Shown: positions 6,933 through 15,746 of the stretch, piece after piece
How positions within the stretch are numbered: the stretch's first letter is position 1
Layout: each line of letters starts with the position of its first letter
DNA from: Parvibaculum sp035325945
GTDB lineage: Bacteria; Pseudomonadota; Alphaproteobacteria; Parvibaculales; Parvibaculaceae
Length of the DNA: 33,720 nucleotides
NCBI RefSeq assembly: GCF_035325945.1
Contig: NZ_DAOKYX010000028.1
Coordinates: 1 to 33,720, forward strand
Reading direction: 5' to 3'
Notes under the pieces: model-generated
The model's input: only the letters and a program-made list of their open reading frames with translations
Database searches by the model: none
What the model was told of the DNA's origin: nothing
Program-made: the position numbers and the translations under genes

Positions 6933-8240
6933 CTACAACCGCCGCACCTTTGGCGCGCCTGCTTCCGCCTCAAGCATCAGATCCGTCAGTGCCCAGACGA
7001 GCGCGTCGAGGCGGTCGGGGCTTCGGCCCGATCCCGGCACGAAGTCGCACATCTGGTCCTCGAGTTTTGCGAACGCGCCGACATGGGCAATGAGGCCGCG
7101 CTCATAAAGCGCCGCGACGGGTTCCGCTCGAACGAGCTTGCCTCTGGTTGCCCTGACGAGCCGGAGCGGCGCCTGCGGCATCACCTGCCGCATGATCGCG
7201 CCGACCATCTCGCCGCCCATATTCGCCTCGGCGACGATGCGATCCGCCTCATGGTCCCGGAATGCCTTGGCCGCCCTGTTCGCCCAGGCGAGCGGCGTCA
7301 GCCCGCCCATCGACCTGTCGTCGAGCACGACGCCGCGGCCATCCGCGGCGAGGCCCGCGACGACGATGCCGCATTCATCCGCATTGGCTCCGCTCGTGGC
7401 CGGCGGATCGACGGCGACGACGACGCGCACGAGATCCGGCGCGCTGCGAAGCCGCGTCCGGTCGATCACGTCGCGCGACCAGAGCGCATCCGGATTGTCC
7501 TCGATCAGCTCGGCATCGAGTTCCTGCCGCCCCAGCCGCGTGCCCTCGTAGCGCGCGATGACCGAGCGGAAGAATGCTTCGGCAAGATTGGCGCGGTTGG
7601 CGCTGGTCGAGGCCCGCGTCGCCACGCAGGTTTGTTCCGCCATCAGCCGCTTCAGGATCGGCACCGGGCGCGGCGTGGTGGTCACGACCTGCCGCGGCCG
7701 CTCGCCGAGGCGCAGGCCGAATTGCAGCATGTCCCACGCCGCCTCCGCATGCCGCCATTTCGCAAGCTCGTCCGCCCATGCCGCGTCGAATTGCGGTCCG
7801 CGCAGGCTGTCCGGTTCCGATGCCGAAAAGGCATAGCCGATGGCGCCGTTCGGCCAGAGGAGCCGCCTGCGCGAGGCCTCGAAGCGAGGCCTCATCCGCT
7901 CCGGCCCGATCGCGCGCAGGCCGGAAGGCCCGTCGATCATCACCTCGCGCACATCGCCATAGGTTTCACCGACAAGCGCGATGCGGCCCGCGCATCCGCT
8001 TTCCACCTCGCCGCGCACCCATTCGGCGCCGCTGCGGGTCTTGCCCGCGCCGCGCCCGCCAAGCACGAGCCATGTCGTCCACTCGCCCTCCGGCGCGAGC
8101 TGGTCTGCCCGCGCCCAGAAGGGCCAATGCTCATTGAGCCAGGCTGCCTCCTTGCCCGTCAGGCTCGAGAGAAATTCCGTTCTCACCCTCTCCGGCGCGG
8201 AGGCGAGCGAGGCGGCGGTGAAGTTCTGCTCTGAGCGCAT
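6933..8240 (-). CDS. Terminase large subunit (GTA g2)
   Basis: A 435-residue DNA-packaging motor of the Terminase_6 type. The ATPase has Walker A GGRGAGKT (about 61-68), Walker B with AAWADE (about 153-158) and a TTTPRP coupling motif (about 187-192). The nuclease domain has VAVDPPATSG (about 276-284), AEANMGGEMV, and a late DRLDALVWALTDL carrying acidic residues. It uses ATP to drive DNA into the capsid and cuts it at the end. ATG 8240 has GGAGG 9 nt before it; ATG 8246 is too close to the same site. It overlaps the small-terminase gene by 110 nt, which is large but is supported by good coding character in both frames. Confidence 0.92.
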   Translation of the reverse strand: MRSEQNFTAASLASAPERVRTEFLSSLTGKEAAWLNEHWPFWARADQLAPEGEWTTWLVLGGRGAGKTRSGAEWVRGEVESGCAGRIALVGETYGDVREVMIDGPSGLRAIGPERMRPRFEASRRRLLWPNGAIGYAFSASEPDSLRGPQFDAAWADELAKWRHAEAAWDMLQFGLRLGERPRQVVTTTPRPVPILKRLMAEQTCVATRASTSANRANLAEAFFRSVIARYEGTRLGRQELDAELIEDNPDALWSRDVIDRTRLRSAPDLVRVVVAVDPPATSGANADECGIVVAGLAADGRGVVLDDRSMGGLTPLAWANRAAKAFRDHEADRIVAEANMGGEMVGAIMRQVMPQAPLRLVRATRGKLVRAEPVAALYERGLIAHVGAFAKLEDQMCDFVPGSGRSPDRLDALVWALTDLMLEAEAGAPKVRRL

Positions 8241-8718
8241 CTCCATCCTCCTCCCGCTTGTCCTGTCCCTTCGCGCGCTTCGATCTCGAGGCCATCCTGA
8301 TGTCGTTCAGCTTTTCGAGAGAGCGCACGAGCGACGAGAGCCTTCGCGCGTCGCGCTCCTTTTCGGCCGCGTCGCGCCTCGCTGTGCTCTCGCCTTCGAT
8401 CGCTTCGATCTCGCGGGCGATGAGCCGCTTCAACCGCGCCACGAGCTTCGTCGGCCGCAGGTTCTCGCCGCTCCGTTCGGCGGCTATCGGCCCGGCTTTC
8501 GCCGTTTCCGTCGCATTGGCCCGCGCCGTCCGCTTTCTCCATCCTTCGTTCGCTGCATGGCGCACGAGCTTTTGCGGGGTCATTCCCGCCTTCGCCGCCG
8601 TCAGCGCGACCGGAATCGACAGGTCTTCATAGTCGCGCCTGATTTCGGCCCAATTGCGCGCCTTGTCGCGCACCTTGCCGCGCGCGCGAGCGCCCGTCTG
8701 CCGCTTCTTGCCTGTCAT
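8131..8718 (-). CDS. Small terminase-like protein (GTA g1)
   Basis: A 195-residue basic protein, first in the GTA operon. The N-terminus is Lys/Arg-rich. Residues about 23-60 form a putative helix-turn-helix (WAEIRRDYEDLSIPVALTAA, then AGMTPQKLVRHAANEGW). The middle is a charged helical region. In Rhodobacter GTA, g1 is a small terminase that, unlike phage homologues, does not select a specific pac site. ATG 8718 has AAGGAG 3 nt upstream; the longer reading from 8802 begins inside the direct repeat and promoter region and is rejected. Assignment rests mainly on position and on the HTH. Confidence 0.75.
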   Translation of the reverse strand: MTGKKRQTGARARGKVRDKARNWAEIRRDYEDLSIPVALTAAKAGMTPQKLVRHAANEGWRKRTARANATETAKAGPIAAERSGENLRPTKLVARLKRLIAREIEAIEGESTARRDAAEKERDARRLSSLVRSLEKLNDIRMASRSKRAKGQDKREEDGDALRAELHRRLARLRAGEGENGISLEPDGQGGSLAQ

Positions 8719-8760
8719 GAACTCCTTGCCGATTTTCGCGCCGGCGAACCGGCGGTCAGG

Positions 8761-8823
8761 CGCAATTCCGGAGATGGTCCGAAGATAGGAAGCGAGCGTC
8801 ACGCTGCCAACTGGGGATATCTC
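8761..8823. repeat. 63-bp direct repeat, proximal copy A, upstream of GTA g1
   Basis: By hand count 55 of 63 bases match the copy at 8881-8943, and the two starts are exactly 120 bp apart. The most conserved blocks are CGCAATTCCGGAGATGG at one end and AGCGAGCGTCACGCTGCCAA plus GGGGATATCTC at the other. This copy carries the candidate promoter. Confidence 0.9.
8782..8820 (-). promoter_or_regulatory. Candidate sigma70-type promoter of the GTA operon with activator box
   Basis: On the minus strand: ATATCCCC (8820-8813), 2 bp, TTGGCA (-35, 8810-8805), 17 bp, TATCTT (-10, 8787-8782), then about 60 bp to the g1 start at 8718. The imperfect palindrome AGCGTGACGCT (8805-8795) fills the start of the spacer. 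ATATCCCCA agrees with the DnaA box TTATCCACA at 7 of 9 positions. It abuts the -35 element where a class II activator would contact RNA polymerase. The promoter hexamers are seen in the sequence; activator binding is inferred. Confidence 0.5.
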
Positions 8824-8880
8824 AGTCGACGGAGTTTTTCATTCGCTGCGCATGCCCGATCGCTCGGGCGCCTGTCGAGA

Positions 8881-8943
8881 CGCAATTCCGGAGATGGGAG
8901 GCAGATGGGGAGCGAGCGTCACGCTGCCAAGCGGGGATATCTC
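8881..8943. repeat. 63-bp direct repeat, distal copy B
   Basis: The second copy of the repeat, ending 16 bp before the YcgN stop codon. It keeps the TTGGCA, AGCGTGACGCT and ATATCCCC elements (minus strand), but the position of the -10 hexamer reads CATCTG, so it looks like a binding site without a working promoter. Past the repeat both copies run into a T-rich block (GTTTTTC and CTTTTTTC), hinting that the duplication was once longer. Confidence 0.88.
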
Positions 8944-8959
8944 GCGGGCGGCACTTTTT

Positions 8960-9427
8960 TCAGTCCGCTATGTCCGTCGGCCATTCGACGATGTGATCGC
9001 AAATGTCCTCGAACTCGACCTCGCTCTCGCAGATCGTTCGTCCCCGCACCGACATGCCCGCGCGGTGAACGCTTTCCGTTTCGCCCGAGACGAGCGGATG
9101 CCATGAGGGCAGGTCCTTGCCTTCCGCGATCAGCCGATAGGCGCAGGAAGGCGGCATCCAGTTCACCTCGCGAATGATCTTCGGCGTCAGATGCACGCAA
9201 TCGGGCACGAGCTTCGAGCGGTTCGCATAATCCGTGCAGCGGCAGCTATTGCCATCGAGGAGCTTGCACACCGCATCCGTGAAGAGGATTTCCAGCGTGT
9301 CCTCGTCTTCCAGTTTGACGAGGCAGCACTTCGCGCAGCCGTCGCAGAGCGATTCCCATTCCGCGCGGGTCATCTCCTCCAGCGTCTTGCGCTTCCAGAA
9401 GGGTTCTTTGTCGGACTTGTGCTTCAT
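8960..9427 (-). CDS. YcgN family cysteine cluster protein
   Basis: A 155-residue protein of the UPF0260/YcgN family. It contains WESLCDGCAKCCLVKLEDED, CRCTDYANRS and a later CVHLT, with cysteines spaced as in the CxxCxxCC zinc/iron-chelating domain. The C-terminus SVRGRTICESEV.FEDICDHIVEWP matches the family end. Its molecular function is not known. The start at 9427 is set by the MKHKSDKEPFWKRKTLEEM opening typical of the family; no ribosome binding site is visible. It is transcribed toward the GTA operon and its stop lies at the edge of repeat B. It is divergent from the penicillin-binding protein gene, with a 194-bp shared upstream region in which I see no clear element. Confidence 0.85.
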   Translation of the reverse strand: MKHKSDKEPFWKRKTLEEMTRAEWESLCDGCAKCCLVKLEDEDTLEILFTDAVCKLLDGNSCRCTDYANRSKLVPDCVHLTPKIIREVNWMPPSCAYRLIAEGKDLPSWHPLVSGETESVHRAGMSVRGRTICESEVEFEDICDHIVEWPTDIAD

Positions 9428-9621
9428 GCGGGAGACCAAAGCCCCTGGCAGGCTCGCGGTCAAGCCCCGTCCCCGATTGAAACACAATTGTGCCGGTTTC
9501 ACCCCATTCCTGCCCTAATCCCGGCACAAACGGCGGCAATCTTCGCGCGCGGACGCCCGAGAAGGCTCGGCCGGGCGGCATGAAGCTTGCGCTGCAATGG
9601 GCGCCGAAGGGGGACATCGAC

Positions 9622-11655
9622 GTGGCGGATAACTACGAGGAACCGGCCGAGGAATATTTCCGGGATGGCGATCCGGCAGAAAGGCGGCCGCGCAAGCGCC
9701 GTCCGTTCCGTCTCGCGCTCCGGGCTGCCTCGTTTCTTCTGACGGCAAGCGTCCTTCTCGTCGGCCTTCTCGTCTTCGCCACCCTACCCAAGGTTCAGCG
9801 CGACATGAACATGGGGCCGCAAGGCGCGCTCGCGGTCACCGTGCTCGACGCCGAGGGACAGGAGATCGGAAGCCGCGGCGGCTCCACGGCGCCCATCGTG
9901 CCGCTGGCTGAACTCCCCGCCTATCTCGTCAAGGCATTCATCGCCACCGAGGATCGCCGCTTCTATTCCCATTGGGGTGTCGATCCGCGCGGCATCCTGC
10001 GCGCCGCCTGGGTCAATCTGCGTTCGGGCTCCGTCGTCGAAGGCGGCTCCACCATCACCCAGCAGCTTGCGAAGAACCTCTATCTCGATTCCGATCGCAC
10101 CTTCTGGCGCAAGGCGCAGGAGGCGATCATCGCCTTCTGGCTCGAGGCCAATTTCTCCAAGGACGAGATCCTCACTCTCTATCTCAATCGCGTCTATATG
10201 GGCGCGGGCAATTACGGCATCGATGCGGCCGCGCATTACTATTTCGGCAAGAGCGCGCGCGACGTCTCCCTTTCGGAAGCGGCCGTCCTCGCGGGCCTGC
10301 CGAAGGCGCCGTCGCGCTTCGCGCCGACGAACGACCTCGCTCTCGCGCAGGCCCGCGCCAATCAGGTGCTCGACCGGCTCGTCGACAATGGCGACCTGAC
10401 GGCGGAGGAAGTGGCCGGCGCGCGCGCCCATCCCGCCATCGTGGCCGAGCGCGACAAGCGCGACGGTCCGCAATATTTCGTCGATTGGGTCGCCAATGAA
10501 GTGAAGGCGCTCCTGCCCGATGCCCATGGCCGGCTCACCGTCCGCACGACGCTCGATCCCAAGCGGCAGGCGGCGGCGGAAGCGGCCATGCGCGGCATTC
10601 TGACCGGCGCGGACAAGCGCGCCGTCGGCCAGGGTTCCTTCATCGCCCTTTCGCCAGATGGCGCCGTGCTCGCCATGGTCGGCGGCCGCTCCTATCTCCA
10701 GAGCCAGTTCAACCGCGCGACACAGGCCCGCCGTCAGCCCGGCTCCGCCTTCAAGCCCGTTGTCTATCTCGCCGCGCTCGAGCAGGGTTTCACTCCGTAT
10801 ACGGAAATTGATGACTCTCCCGTCGCCCTCGGCGAATGGGCGCCGCGCAACGCGAACGCCAAATTCGCTGGCACGGTCACGCTCACCGAGGCGCTCGCCC
10901 GCTCGATCAACACAGTCGCGGTCAAGCTCGGCGAGCGCGTGGGCGTCAAGGCGATCGCGGACACCGCGCAGCGCCTCGGCATCACCTCGCCCATTCAGGA
11001 CAATCTCTCCATCGCGCTTGGCAGTTCGGAAGTAACGCTCATGGAGCTTACCTCCGCCTATTCCACCTTCATGGACGATGGCAGCCGCTCGGAGCCCTAT
11101 GGCATCGTCGAGATCACCTCGCCCGCGGGCGAAACGCTCTACCGGCACAGTCCGGCTCCGGTCGCGATCGTCGATCCTCGCCATGCCCGCGAGATGACCT
11201 TCATGCTCCGGCGCGTCATCACCGAAGGCACCGGCATCCGCGCCGATCTCGGCGCGCGCATCGCCGCGGGCAAGACGGGCACCAGCCAGGACAATCGCGA
11301 TGCCTGGTTCGTCGGCTATACGGGCAACGAGATCGCCGGCGTCTGGTTCGGCAATGACGACAACTCGCCGATGAAGGGCGTCTCTGGCGGCAATTTCGCC
11401 GCCGTCGCCTGGCACAATTACATGCAAGCCTCGCAAACCGGCGTTCCGCTTGCCGCGCTGCCCGGCGCCGATGGCGACATCCCCGTCGCCGAGGAGGATT
11501 TCCACGCGCCGCTCAAGGGCTTCCTCGCGCAGCTCTCGGATCTCTTCGCCGCCGCCCCCAAGGTCGAGGCGTCGAAGGAGCGGAGCGGCGGTTGGGGCGC
11601 GGGCTTCCGGCGCGGCGGCGAGACGCTTCAGCCCGGCGGCGGCCGCCCGCGCTGA
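9622..11655 (+). CDS. PBP1A-family bifunctional penicillin-binding protein
   Basis: A 677-residue class A penicillin-binding protein that polymerises and crosslinks peptidoglycan in the periplasm. A basic cytoplasmic tail (1-30) precedes one membrane anchor (about 33-54). The glycosyltransferase (GT51) domain has catalytic E110 in IATEDRRFYSHWG and GGSTITQQLAKN at about 141-152. The transpeptidase domain has the catalytic Ser in SAFK (375-378), SIN (428-430) and KTGT (551-554). All motifs are intact. GTG 9622 is chosen because AAGGGGGA lies 7 nt upstream; ATG 9580 lacks a site. The gene is separated by 81 bp from uup, and there is no sign that it belongs to the GTA. Confidence 0.92.
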   Translation: MADNYEEPAEEYFRDGDPAERRPRKRRPFRLALRAASFLLTASVLLVGLLVFATLPKVQRDMNMGPQGALAVTVLDAEGQEIGSRGGSTAPIVPLAELPAYLVKAFIATEDRRFYSHWGVDPRGILRAAWVNLRSGSVVEGGSTITQQLAKNLYLDSDRTFWRKAQEAIIAFWLEANFSKDEILTLYLNRVYMGAGNYGIDAAAHYYFGKSARDVSLSEAAVLAGLPKAPSRFAPTNDLALAQARANQVLDRLVDNGDLTAEEVAGARAHPAIVAERDKRDGPQYFVDWVANEVKALLPDAHGRLTVRTTLDPKRQAAAEAAMRGILTGADKRAVGQGSFIALSPDGAVLAMVGGRSYLQSQFNRATQARRQPGSAFKPVVYLAALEQGFTPYTEIDDSPVALGEWAPRNANAKFAGTVTLTEALARSINTVAVKLGERVGVKAIADTAQRLGITSPIQDNLSIALGSSEVTLMELTSAYSTFMDDGSRSEPYGIVEITSPAGETLYRHSPAPVAIVDPRHAREMTFMLRRVITEGTGIRADLGARIAAGKTGTSQDNRDAWFVGYTGNEIAGVWFGNDDNSPMKGVSGGNFAAVAWHNYMQASQTGVPLAALPGADGDIPVAEEDFHAPLKGFLAQLSDLFAAAPKVEASKERSGGWGAGFRRGGETLQPGGGRPR

Positions 11656-11736
11656 GCGAGACGCCCTCCCGCGCCATTGCCTCGCGGGCGCCGATGCGCC
11701 ATATAGCGGGCCTTGAGGAATTTCCGGAAACAAGCC

Positions 11737-13523
11737 TTGGCCCCGCCCCTTCTCGCATTGCGCGATATTCGCGTCGCATTCGCCGATCAGGTCCTGATCG
11801 ACGGGGCGGGCTTTGCCATCGGCCCCGGCGACCGGCTCTGCCTTGTCGGGCGCAACGGGGCTGGCAAGTCCACGCTCCTGAAGATCGCCGGCGGCCTCGT
11901 CGAGCCCGATGGCGGCGAGCGCTTTCTCCAGCCCGGCACGCGCGTCGCCTATCTTTCGCAGATGCCCGACTTCGCCGGCGCGGCAAGCGTTCTCGACTAT
12001 GTGACGGCGGGCGGCGCCGCGCCGCATGAGGCGGAAGCCGTGCTCGACGAGCTTGGCCTCGACCCCGGCAAGGCGACGGCGACACTCTCCGGCGGCGAGG
12101 GCCGCAAGGCGGCGCTTGCGCGCGTGCTCGCCGATGCGCCCGACATTCTTCTTCTCGACGAGCCGACGAACCATCTCGACCTTCCCTCGATCGAGTGGCT
12201 CGAAGGCCGCCTCGCCCAGTTCCGGGGCGCCTTCGTCCTCATCAGCCATGACCGCGCCTTTCTGCGCCGCCTCGCTGCCGGCTGCCTCTGGATCGACCGG
12301 GGCACGGTGCGCCGCCTCGACAAGGGCTTCGCGCAGTTCGAGGAATGGTCCGAGCAGATACTCGCCGACGAGGAGGTCGTGCAGCAGAAGCTCGACCGCC
12401 TCATCGAGCAGGAAACGCAATGGTCGCGTGAAGGGATCAGCGCCCGGCGCAGGCGCAATCAGGGTCGGCTTCGCCGCCTCCATGCGCTGCGCGAGGAACG
12501 CGCCCGGCAGATCGAGCACGCGGGCCGCGCCGCCCTCGCCGTCGAAACCGGACAGTCGTCCGGTACGCTGGTCATCGAGGCGGAACACATTTCCAAGAGC
12601 TTCGGCGAGCGCGTCATCATCCGCGATTTCTCCACGCGCATTCTTCGCGGCGACAAGATCGGCATTATCGGCCCCAATGGCGCGGGCAAGTCTACCCTGC
12701 TCAAGATGCTGATGGGCGACCTCGCGCCCGACAGCGGCAAAATCCGTCTGGGTACGAACCTTACGCCCATCATCGTCGATCAGTCGCGTGCTTCGCTCGA
12801 TCCGGAAGCGACCCTCTGGCAGACGCTCTGCGAAGGCGGCGGCGATCAGGTCATGGTGCGCGGACGGCCGCGCCATGTCGTTTCCTATCTGCGCGACTTT
12901 CTTTTCCGCGAGGCGCAGGCGCGCCAGCCCGTGAAGGCGCTTTCGGGCGGCGAGCAGTGCCGGCTCCTTCTCGCGCGTGCGCTCGCCAGGCCCTCGAACC
13001 TCCTCGTTCTCGACGAGCCCACCAACGATCTCGATATGGAGACGCTCGATCTCCTTCAGGAGATGCTCGCCGAATATGACGGCACCGTTCTGCTGGTGAG
13101 CCACGACCGCGACTTCCTCGACCGCGTCGTCAGTTCCGTCATCGCGCTCGATGGCTCCGGCGAGGCGGAGGAATATCCCGGCGGCTATTCCGACTATCTG
13201 CGTTTCATGGAAGCGCGCGCCCCGGCAAGGCTCACAGCGGCAAAGCCTGCGCCCTCGGCGGAAGCGAAGCCCGAGCGGGCACGAGCCGCGACCAAGCTCA
13301 GCTACAAGGAGACGCGCCTGCTCGAAGAGCTTGGCGCGAAGATGCCGAAGCTCCAGGCCGAGATCGAAAAGCTCGAGGCAGAGCTCGCCGATCCGAACCT
13401 CTATGCCCGCGACCCGGAGGCATTCGCGCGCATCACCGCCCGCCACGACGCACTCAGGTCCGAACTCGCCGAGGCGGAGGAAAGCTGGCTCGAGATCGAA
13501 CTGAAGCGCGAGACACTCGCAGG
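11737..13523 (+). CDS. uup: Uup-type ABC-F ATPase (3' end in gap)
   Basis: About 595 residues of a soluble ABC-F protein with two nucleotide-binding domains. NBD1 has Walker A GRNGAGKST (from 38), signature LSGGEGRKAALAR and DEPTNHLD. NBD2 has GPNGAGKST, LSGGEQCRLLLAR and DEPTNDLD. A linker and a C-terminal coiled coil (KETRLLEELGAKMPKLQAEI...) follow, as in Uup, which acts on ribosomes or branched DNA. Start TTG 11737 gives MAPPLLALRDIRV, the usual family opening; TTG 11713 is less likely. The visible end WLEIELKRETLA is close to the normal C-terminus, so little is missing. The reading beyond the gap belongs to something else. Confidence 0.88.
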
Positions 13524-13623
13524 NNNNNNNNNNNNNNNNNNNNNNNNNNNNNNNNNNNNNNNNNNNNNNNNNNNNNNNNNNNNNNNNNNNNNNNNNNNNN
13601 NNNNNNNNNNNNNNNNNNNNNNN
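13524..13623. other. Scaffold gap (100 N)
   Basis: Exactly 100 N of unknown true length between the ABC-F gene and a short coding remnant. No repeat is visible on either flank, unlike the gap at 5632. Confidence 0.99.
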
Positions 13624-13695
13624 GCAACGCTCGTCGCCGCCGGCATCGTCCATATCGCGATCATCCTCATTCTTGCCGGCAGGGCGGGCGCCTGA
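13624..13695 (+). CDS. C-terminal remnant of an unidentified membrane protein
   Basis: Just after the gap, 23 hydrophobic residues (ATLVAAGIVHIAIILILAG, then RAGA) end in TGA at 13693-13695. This looks like a C-terminal transmembrane helix of a gene lying mostly in the gap. The frame is chosen because it is the only strongly hydrophobic one. It should not be joined to the ABC-F protein, which is soluble. Identity is unknown. The 177 bp from 13696 to the next start contain no element I recognise. Confidence 0.35.
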   Translation, partial: ATLVAAGIVHIAIILILAGRAGA

Positions 13696-13872
13696 GCCCA
13701 TCGGTGTAGCTCTCCCCTCCCGGCGCTGCTAGCATCCGTCCCCGACGGAGCAAGCGAATCCGACGCATGGTCCCGCAGATCGTCTGGACAAACCATGCGC
13801 TTCGTTCAAAAGTCCGTGCGCGTCCGCGAATCCGCTCGCGATGTCGCGTATCGCACTCCATGGGGGCACATC

Positions 13873-14916
13873 ATGAATCGCAATCTGATCATCGGCGGTC
13901 TCGCCGCTCTGGTCCTTGTCGCCATCGTCGCCGTTCTGGCGATCAGGCCCGCCGATCGCGGCACCGGCGAGGGCACGCGCGTCGTCTTCGCCACCGACTG
14001 GAAGGCGCAGGCCGAGCATGGCGGCTTCTATCAGGCGCTCGCCAAAGGCTATTACAAGGATGCCGGCCTCGATGTCGTCATCCAGCAGGGCGGCCCCGGT
14101 GTGAACGTGCCGCAGCTTCTCGCGACCGATACGGTTCAGTTCGGCATGGGCTCGAACAGCTTCATTCCGCTGAACGCCGTCGTCGCCAATGCGAACCTCC
14201 GTGCCGTCATGGCGAGCTTCCAGAAGGACCCGCAGGTTCTCATCACGCATCCGCGCGACGATGTGAAATCCATTGCCGACATGAAGGGCAAGCCCATCAT
14301 GGTATCGGACGCGACGACGAGCGCCTTCTGGCAGTGGCTGAAAGTGAAGTACGATTTCACCGACGACCAGATCCGCAAATACACCTTCAACCTCGCGCCC
14401 TTCATCACCGATCCCAAGGCGATCCAGGAGGGCTATCTTTCCTCCGAGCCCTATACGATCGAGCGTGAGGCGAAGTTCAAGCCGCAAGTCTTCCTTCTGT
14501 CCGACTACGGATATCCGGGCTATGCCGCCTTCATCATGACGCGCGACGACATGATCGACGAGAACCCCGAGCTGGTGCAGAAATTCGTCGAGGCAAGCAT
14601 CCGCGGATGGGTCGATTATCTCTATGGCGATCCCTCGCCCGCGAATGCGCTGATCAAGAAGGACAATCCCGAAATGACGGATGACCTTCTCACCCATGCG
14701 ATCGCGACGATGAAGGAGCATGGCATCGTCGATTCAGGCGACACGGAAACGCTCGGCATCGGCGCGATGACGGACAAGCGCTGGCAGGAATTCTACGACA
14801 CCATGTCGGAAGCGGGCGTTTTCCCCAAGGGCCTCAACTATCACAAGGCCTATACGCTCGAATTCGTCAATCGCGGCGTCGGTCTCGACCTCAAGAAGGA
14901 ACTGACGGGAAAGTGA
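13873..14916 (+). CDS. NMT1/THI5-like ABC transporter substrate-binding protein
   Basis: A 347-residue periplasmic binding protein. A membrane-anchor or signal segment (LIIGGLAALVLVAIVAVLAI, about residues 5-24) precedes the NMT1 domain, with FATDWKAQAEHGGFYQALAKG, a YYKDAGLDVVIQQGGPG stretch and LLATDTVQFGMG. The family binds thiamine or riboflavin precursors, nitrate, or sulfonates. The sequence does not decide which, and I see no TPP or FMN riboswitch upstream. ATG 13873 has GGGGG 7 nt before it. It is the first gene of a binding protein-ATPase-permease operon with 53 bp to the next gene. No lipobox is seen. Confidence 0.85.
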   Translation: MNRNLIIGGLAALVLVAIVAVLAIRPADRGTGEGTRVVFATDWKAQAEHGGFYQALAKGYYKDAGLDVVIQQGGPGVNVPQLLATDTVQFGMGSNSFIPLNAVVANANLRAVMASFQKDPQVLITHPRDDVKSIADMKGKPIMVSDATTSAFWQWLKVKYDFTDDQIRKYTFNLAPFITDPKAIQEGYLSSEPYTIEREAKFKPQVFLLSDYGYPGYAAFIMTRDDMIDENPELVQKFVEASIRGWVDYLYGDPSPANALIKKDNPEMTDDLLTHAIATMKEHGIVDSGDTETLGIGAMTDKRWQEFYDTMSEAGVFPKGLNYHKAYTLEFVNRGVGLDLKKELTGK

Positions 14917-14969
14917 ATTCCCGCTTTCGTCATCCGGGGTAAAAGGAAGAAAGAAACGAAGAAACCGGC

Positions 14970-15746
14970 ATGACCGCGAAAGAACGTCAGACCCTGATCT
15001 CCCTCGAGGACGTCGCCAAGACCTATGGCAGCGGCACGCTTGCGCTCGACGGCGTGAGCGCTGCCATTGCGCGCGGCTCTTTCGTGTCGCTGGTCGGCCC
15101 CTCGGGCTGCGGCAAGAGCACGCTCCTTCGCATGATCGCGGGGCTCATCGAACCGAGCGCAGGCACGATCGCATGGCCCGCCTCGGGCGGCGCGCGGCCG
15201 GCCGATATCGGCTTCGTCTTTCAGGACGCGACGCTCATGCCCTGGGCGCGCGTCTTCGAGAATGTCTATCTGCCGCTCAAGCTCAAGGGCGTCGCGCGGG
15301 CCGAGGCTGAGCCACGCATCATGGATGCGCTCTCGCGCGTTGGGCTTGCCGATTTCGCAGCCGCCTTCCCGCGCGAGCTTTCGGGCGGCATGCGGATGCG
15401 GGTTTCCATCGCGCGCGCCCTCGTCACCGAGCCGCCGGTGCTGCTGATGGACGAACCCTTCGCCGCGCTCGACGAATTCACCCGCGAGAAGCTCGACGAC
15501 GATCTCATCGATCTCTGGTCGGGGCAGAACTGGACCGTCATCTTCGTCACTCACAGCGTTTATGAATCCGTCTATCTCTCCGAGCGCGTGCTCGTCATGG
15601 GTGCGCGGCCGGGACGCATCCTGCGCGACATCCCCATCGGCATGCCGTTTCCGCGCGGCCGCGCCTTCCGGGAGTCGACGGACTATCTCGCCCTTTGCTC
15701 GGAGGTATCGGCCGCGTTGAGAGAAGGGATGGCGAACCATGGCTGA
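14970..15746 (+). CDS. ABC transporter ATP-binding protein (SsuB/TauB/ThiZ type)
   Basis: A 258-residue ATPase energising the importer. Motifs in order: Walker A GPSGCGKST, Q-loop FVFQDATLMPW, signature ELSGGMRMRVSIARAL, Walker B VLLMDEPFAALDEF and H-loop VIFVTHSVYES. Q-loop and D-loop wording place it in the nitrate/sulfonate/taurine ATPase subfamily. The start ATG 14970 lies 53 bp after the binding-protein gene, and its last 8 bases overlap the permease start (ATGGCTGA), so translation is probably coupled. Confidence 0.92.
   Translation: MTAKERQTLISLEDVAKTYGSGTLALDGVSAAIARGSFVSLVGPSGCGKSTLLRMIAGLIEPSAGTIAWPASGGARPADIGFVFQDATLMPWARVFENVYLPLKLKGVARAEAEPRIMDALSRVGLADFAAAFPRELSGGMRMRVSIARALVTEPPVLLMDEPFAALDEFTREKLDDDLIDLWSGQNWTVIFVTHSVYESVYLSERVLVMGARPGRILRDIPIGMPFPRGRAFRESTDYLALCSEVSAALREGMANHG

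Noticed and set aside
1..8718. Complete inducible prophage
   Set aside because: No integrase, excisionase, replication or lysis-control genes or attachment sites are visible around g1; the gene order matches a GTA and the flank is host DNA. The left end is unseen, so a prophage remnant is not fully excluded.
8719..8959. IHF binding site near the GTA promoter
   Set aside because: I looked for WATCAANNNNTTR on both strands in this interval and found no acceptable match, although IHF is known to act at the Caulobacter GTA promoter.
11713..13695. ABC-F protein continuing through the gap into a hydrophobic C-terminus
   Set aside because: The N run is a placeholder, so frame is not preserved across it; ABC-F proteins are soluble and the visible end is already near the normal C-terminus.
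9784..13701. A very long open frame on the minus strand across the penicillin-binding protein and ABC-F genes
   Set aside because: It is the antisense image of two clear protein families with all catalytic motifs on the plus strand, it crosses the N gap, and its composition is the Arg/Ala/Gly-rich pattern typical of GC-rich shadow frames.
13696..13872. TPP or FMN riboswitch before the NMT1-type transporter
   Set aside because: None of the conserved riboswitch core motifs is present in this stretch.
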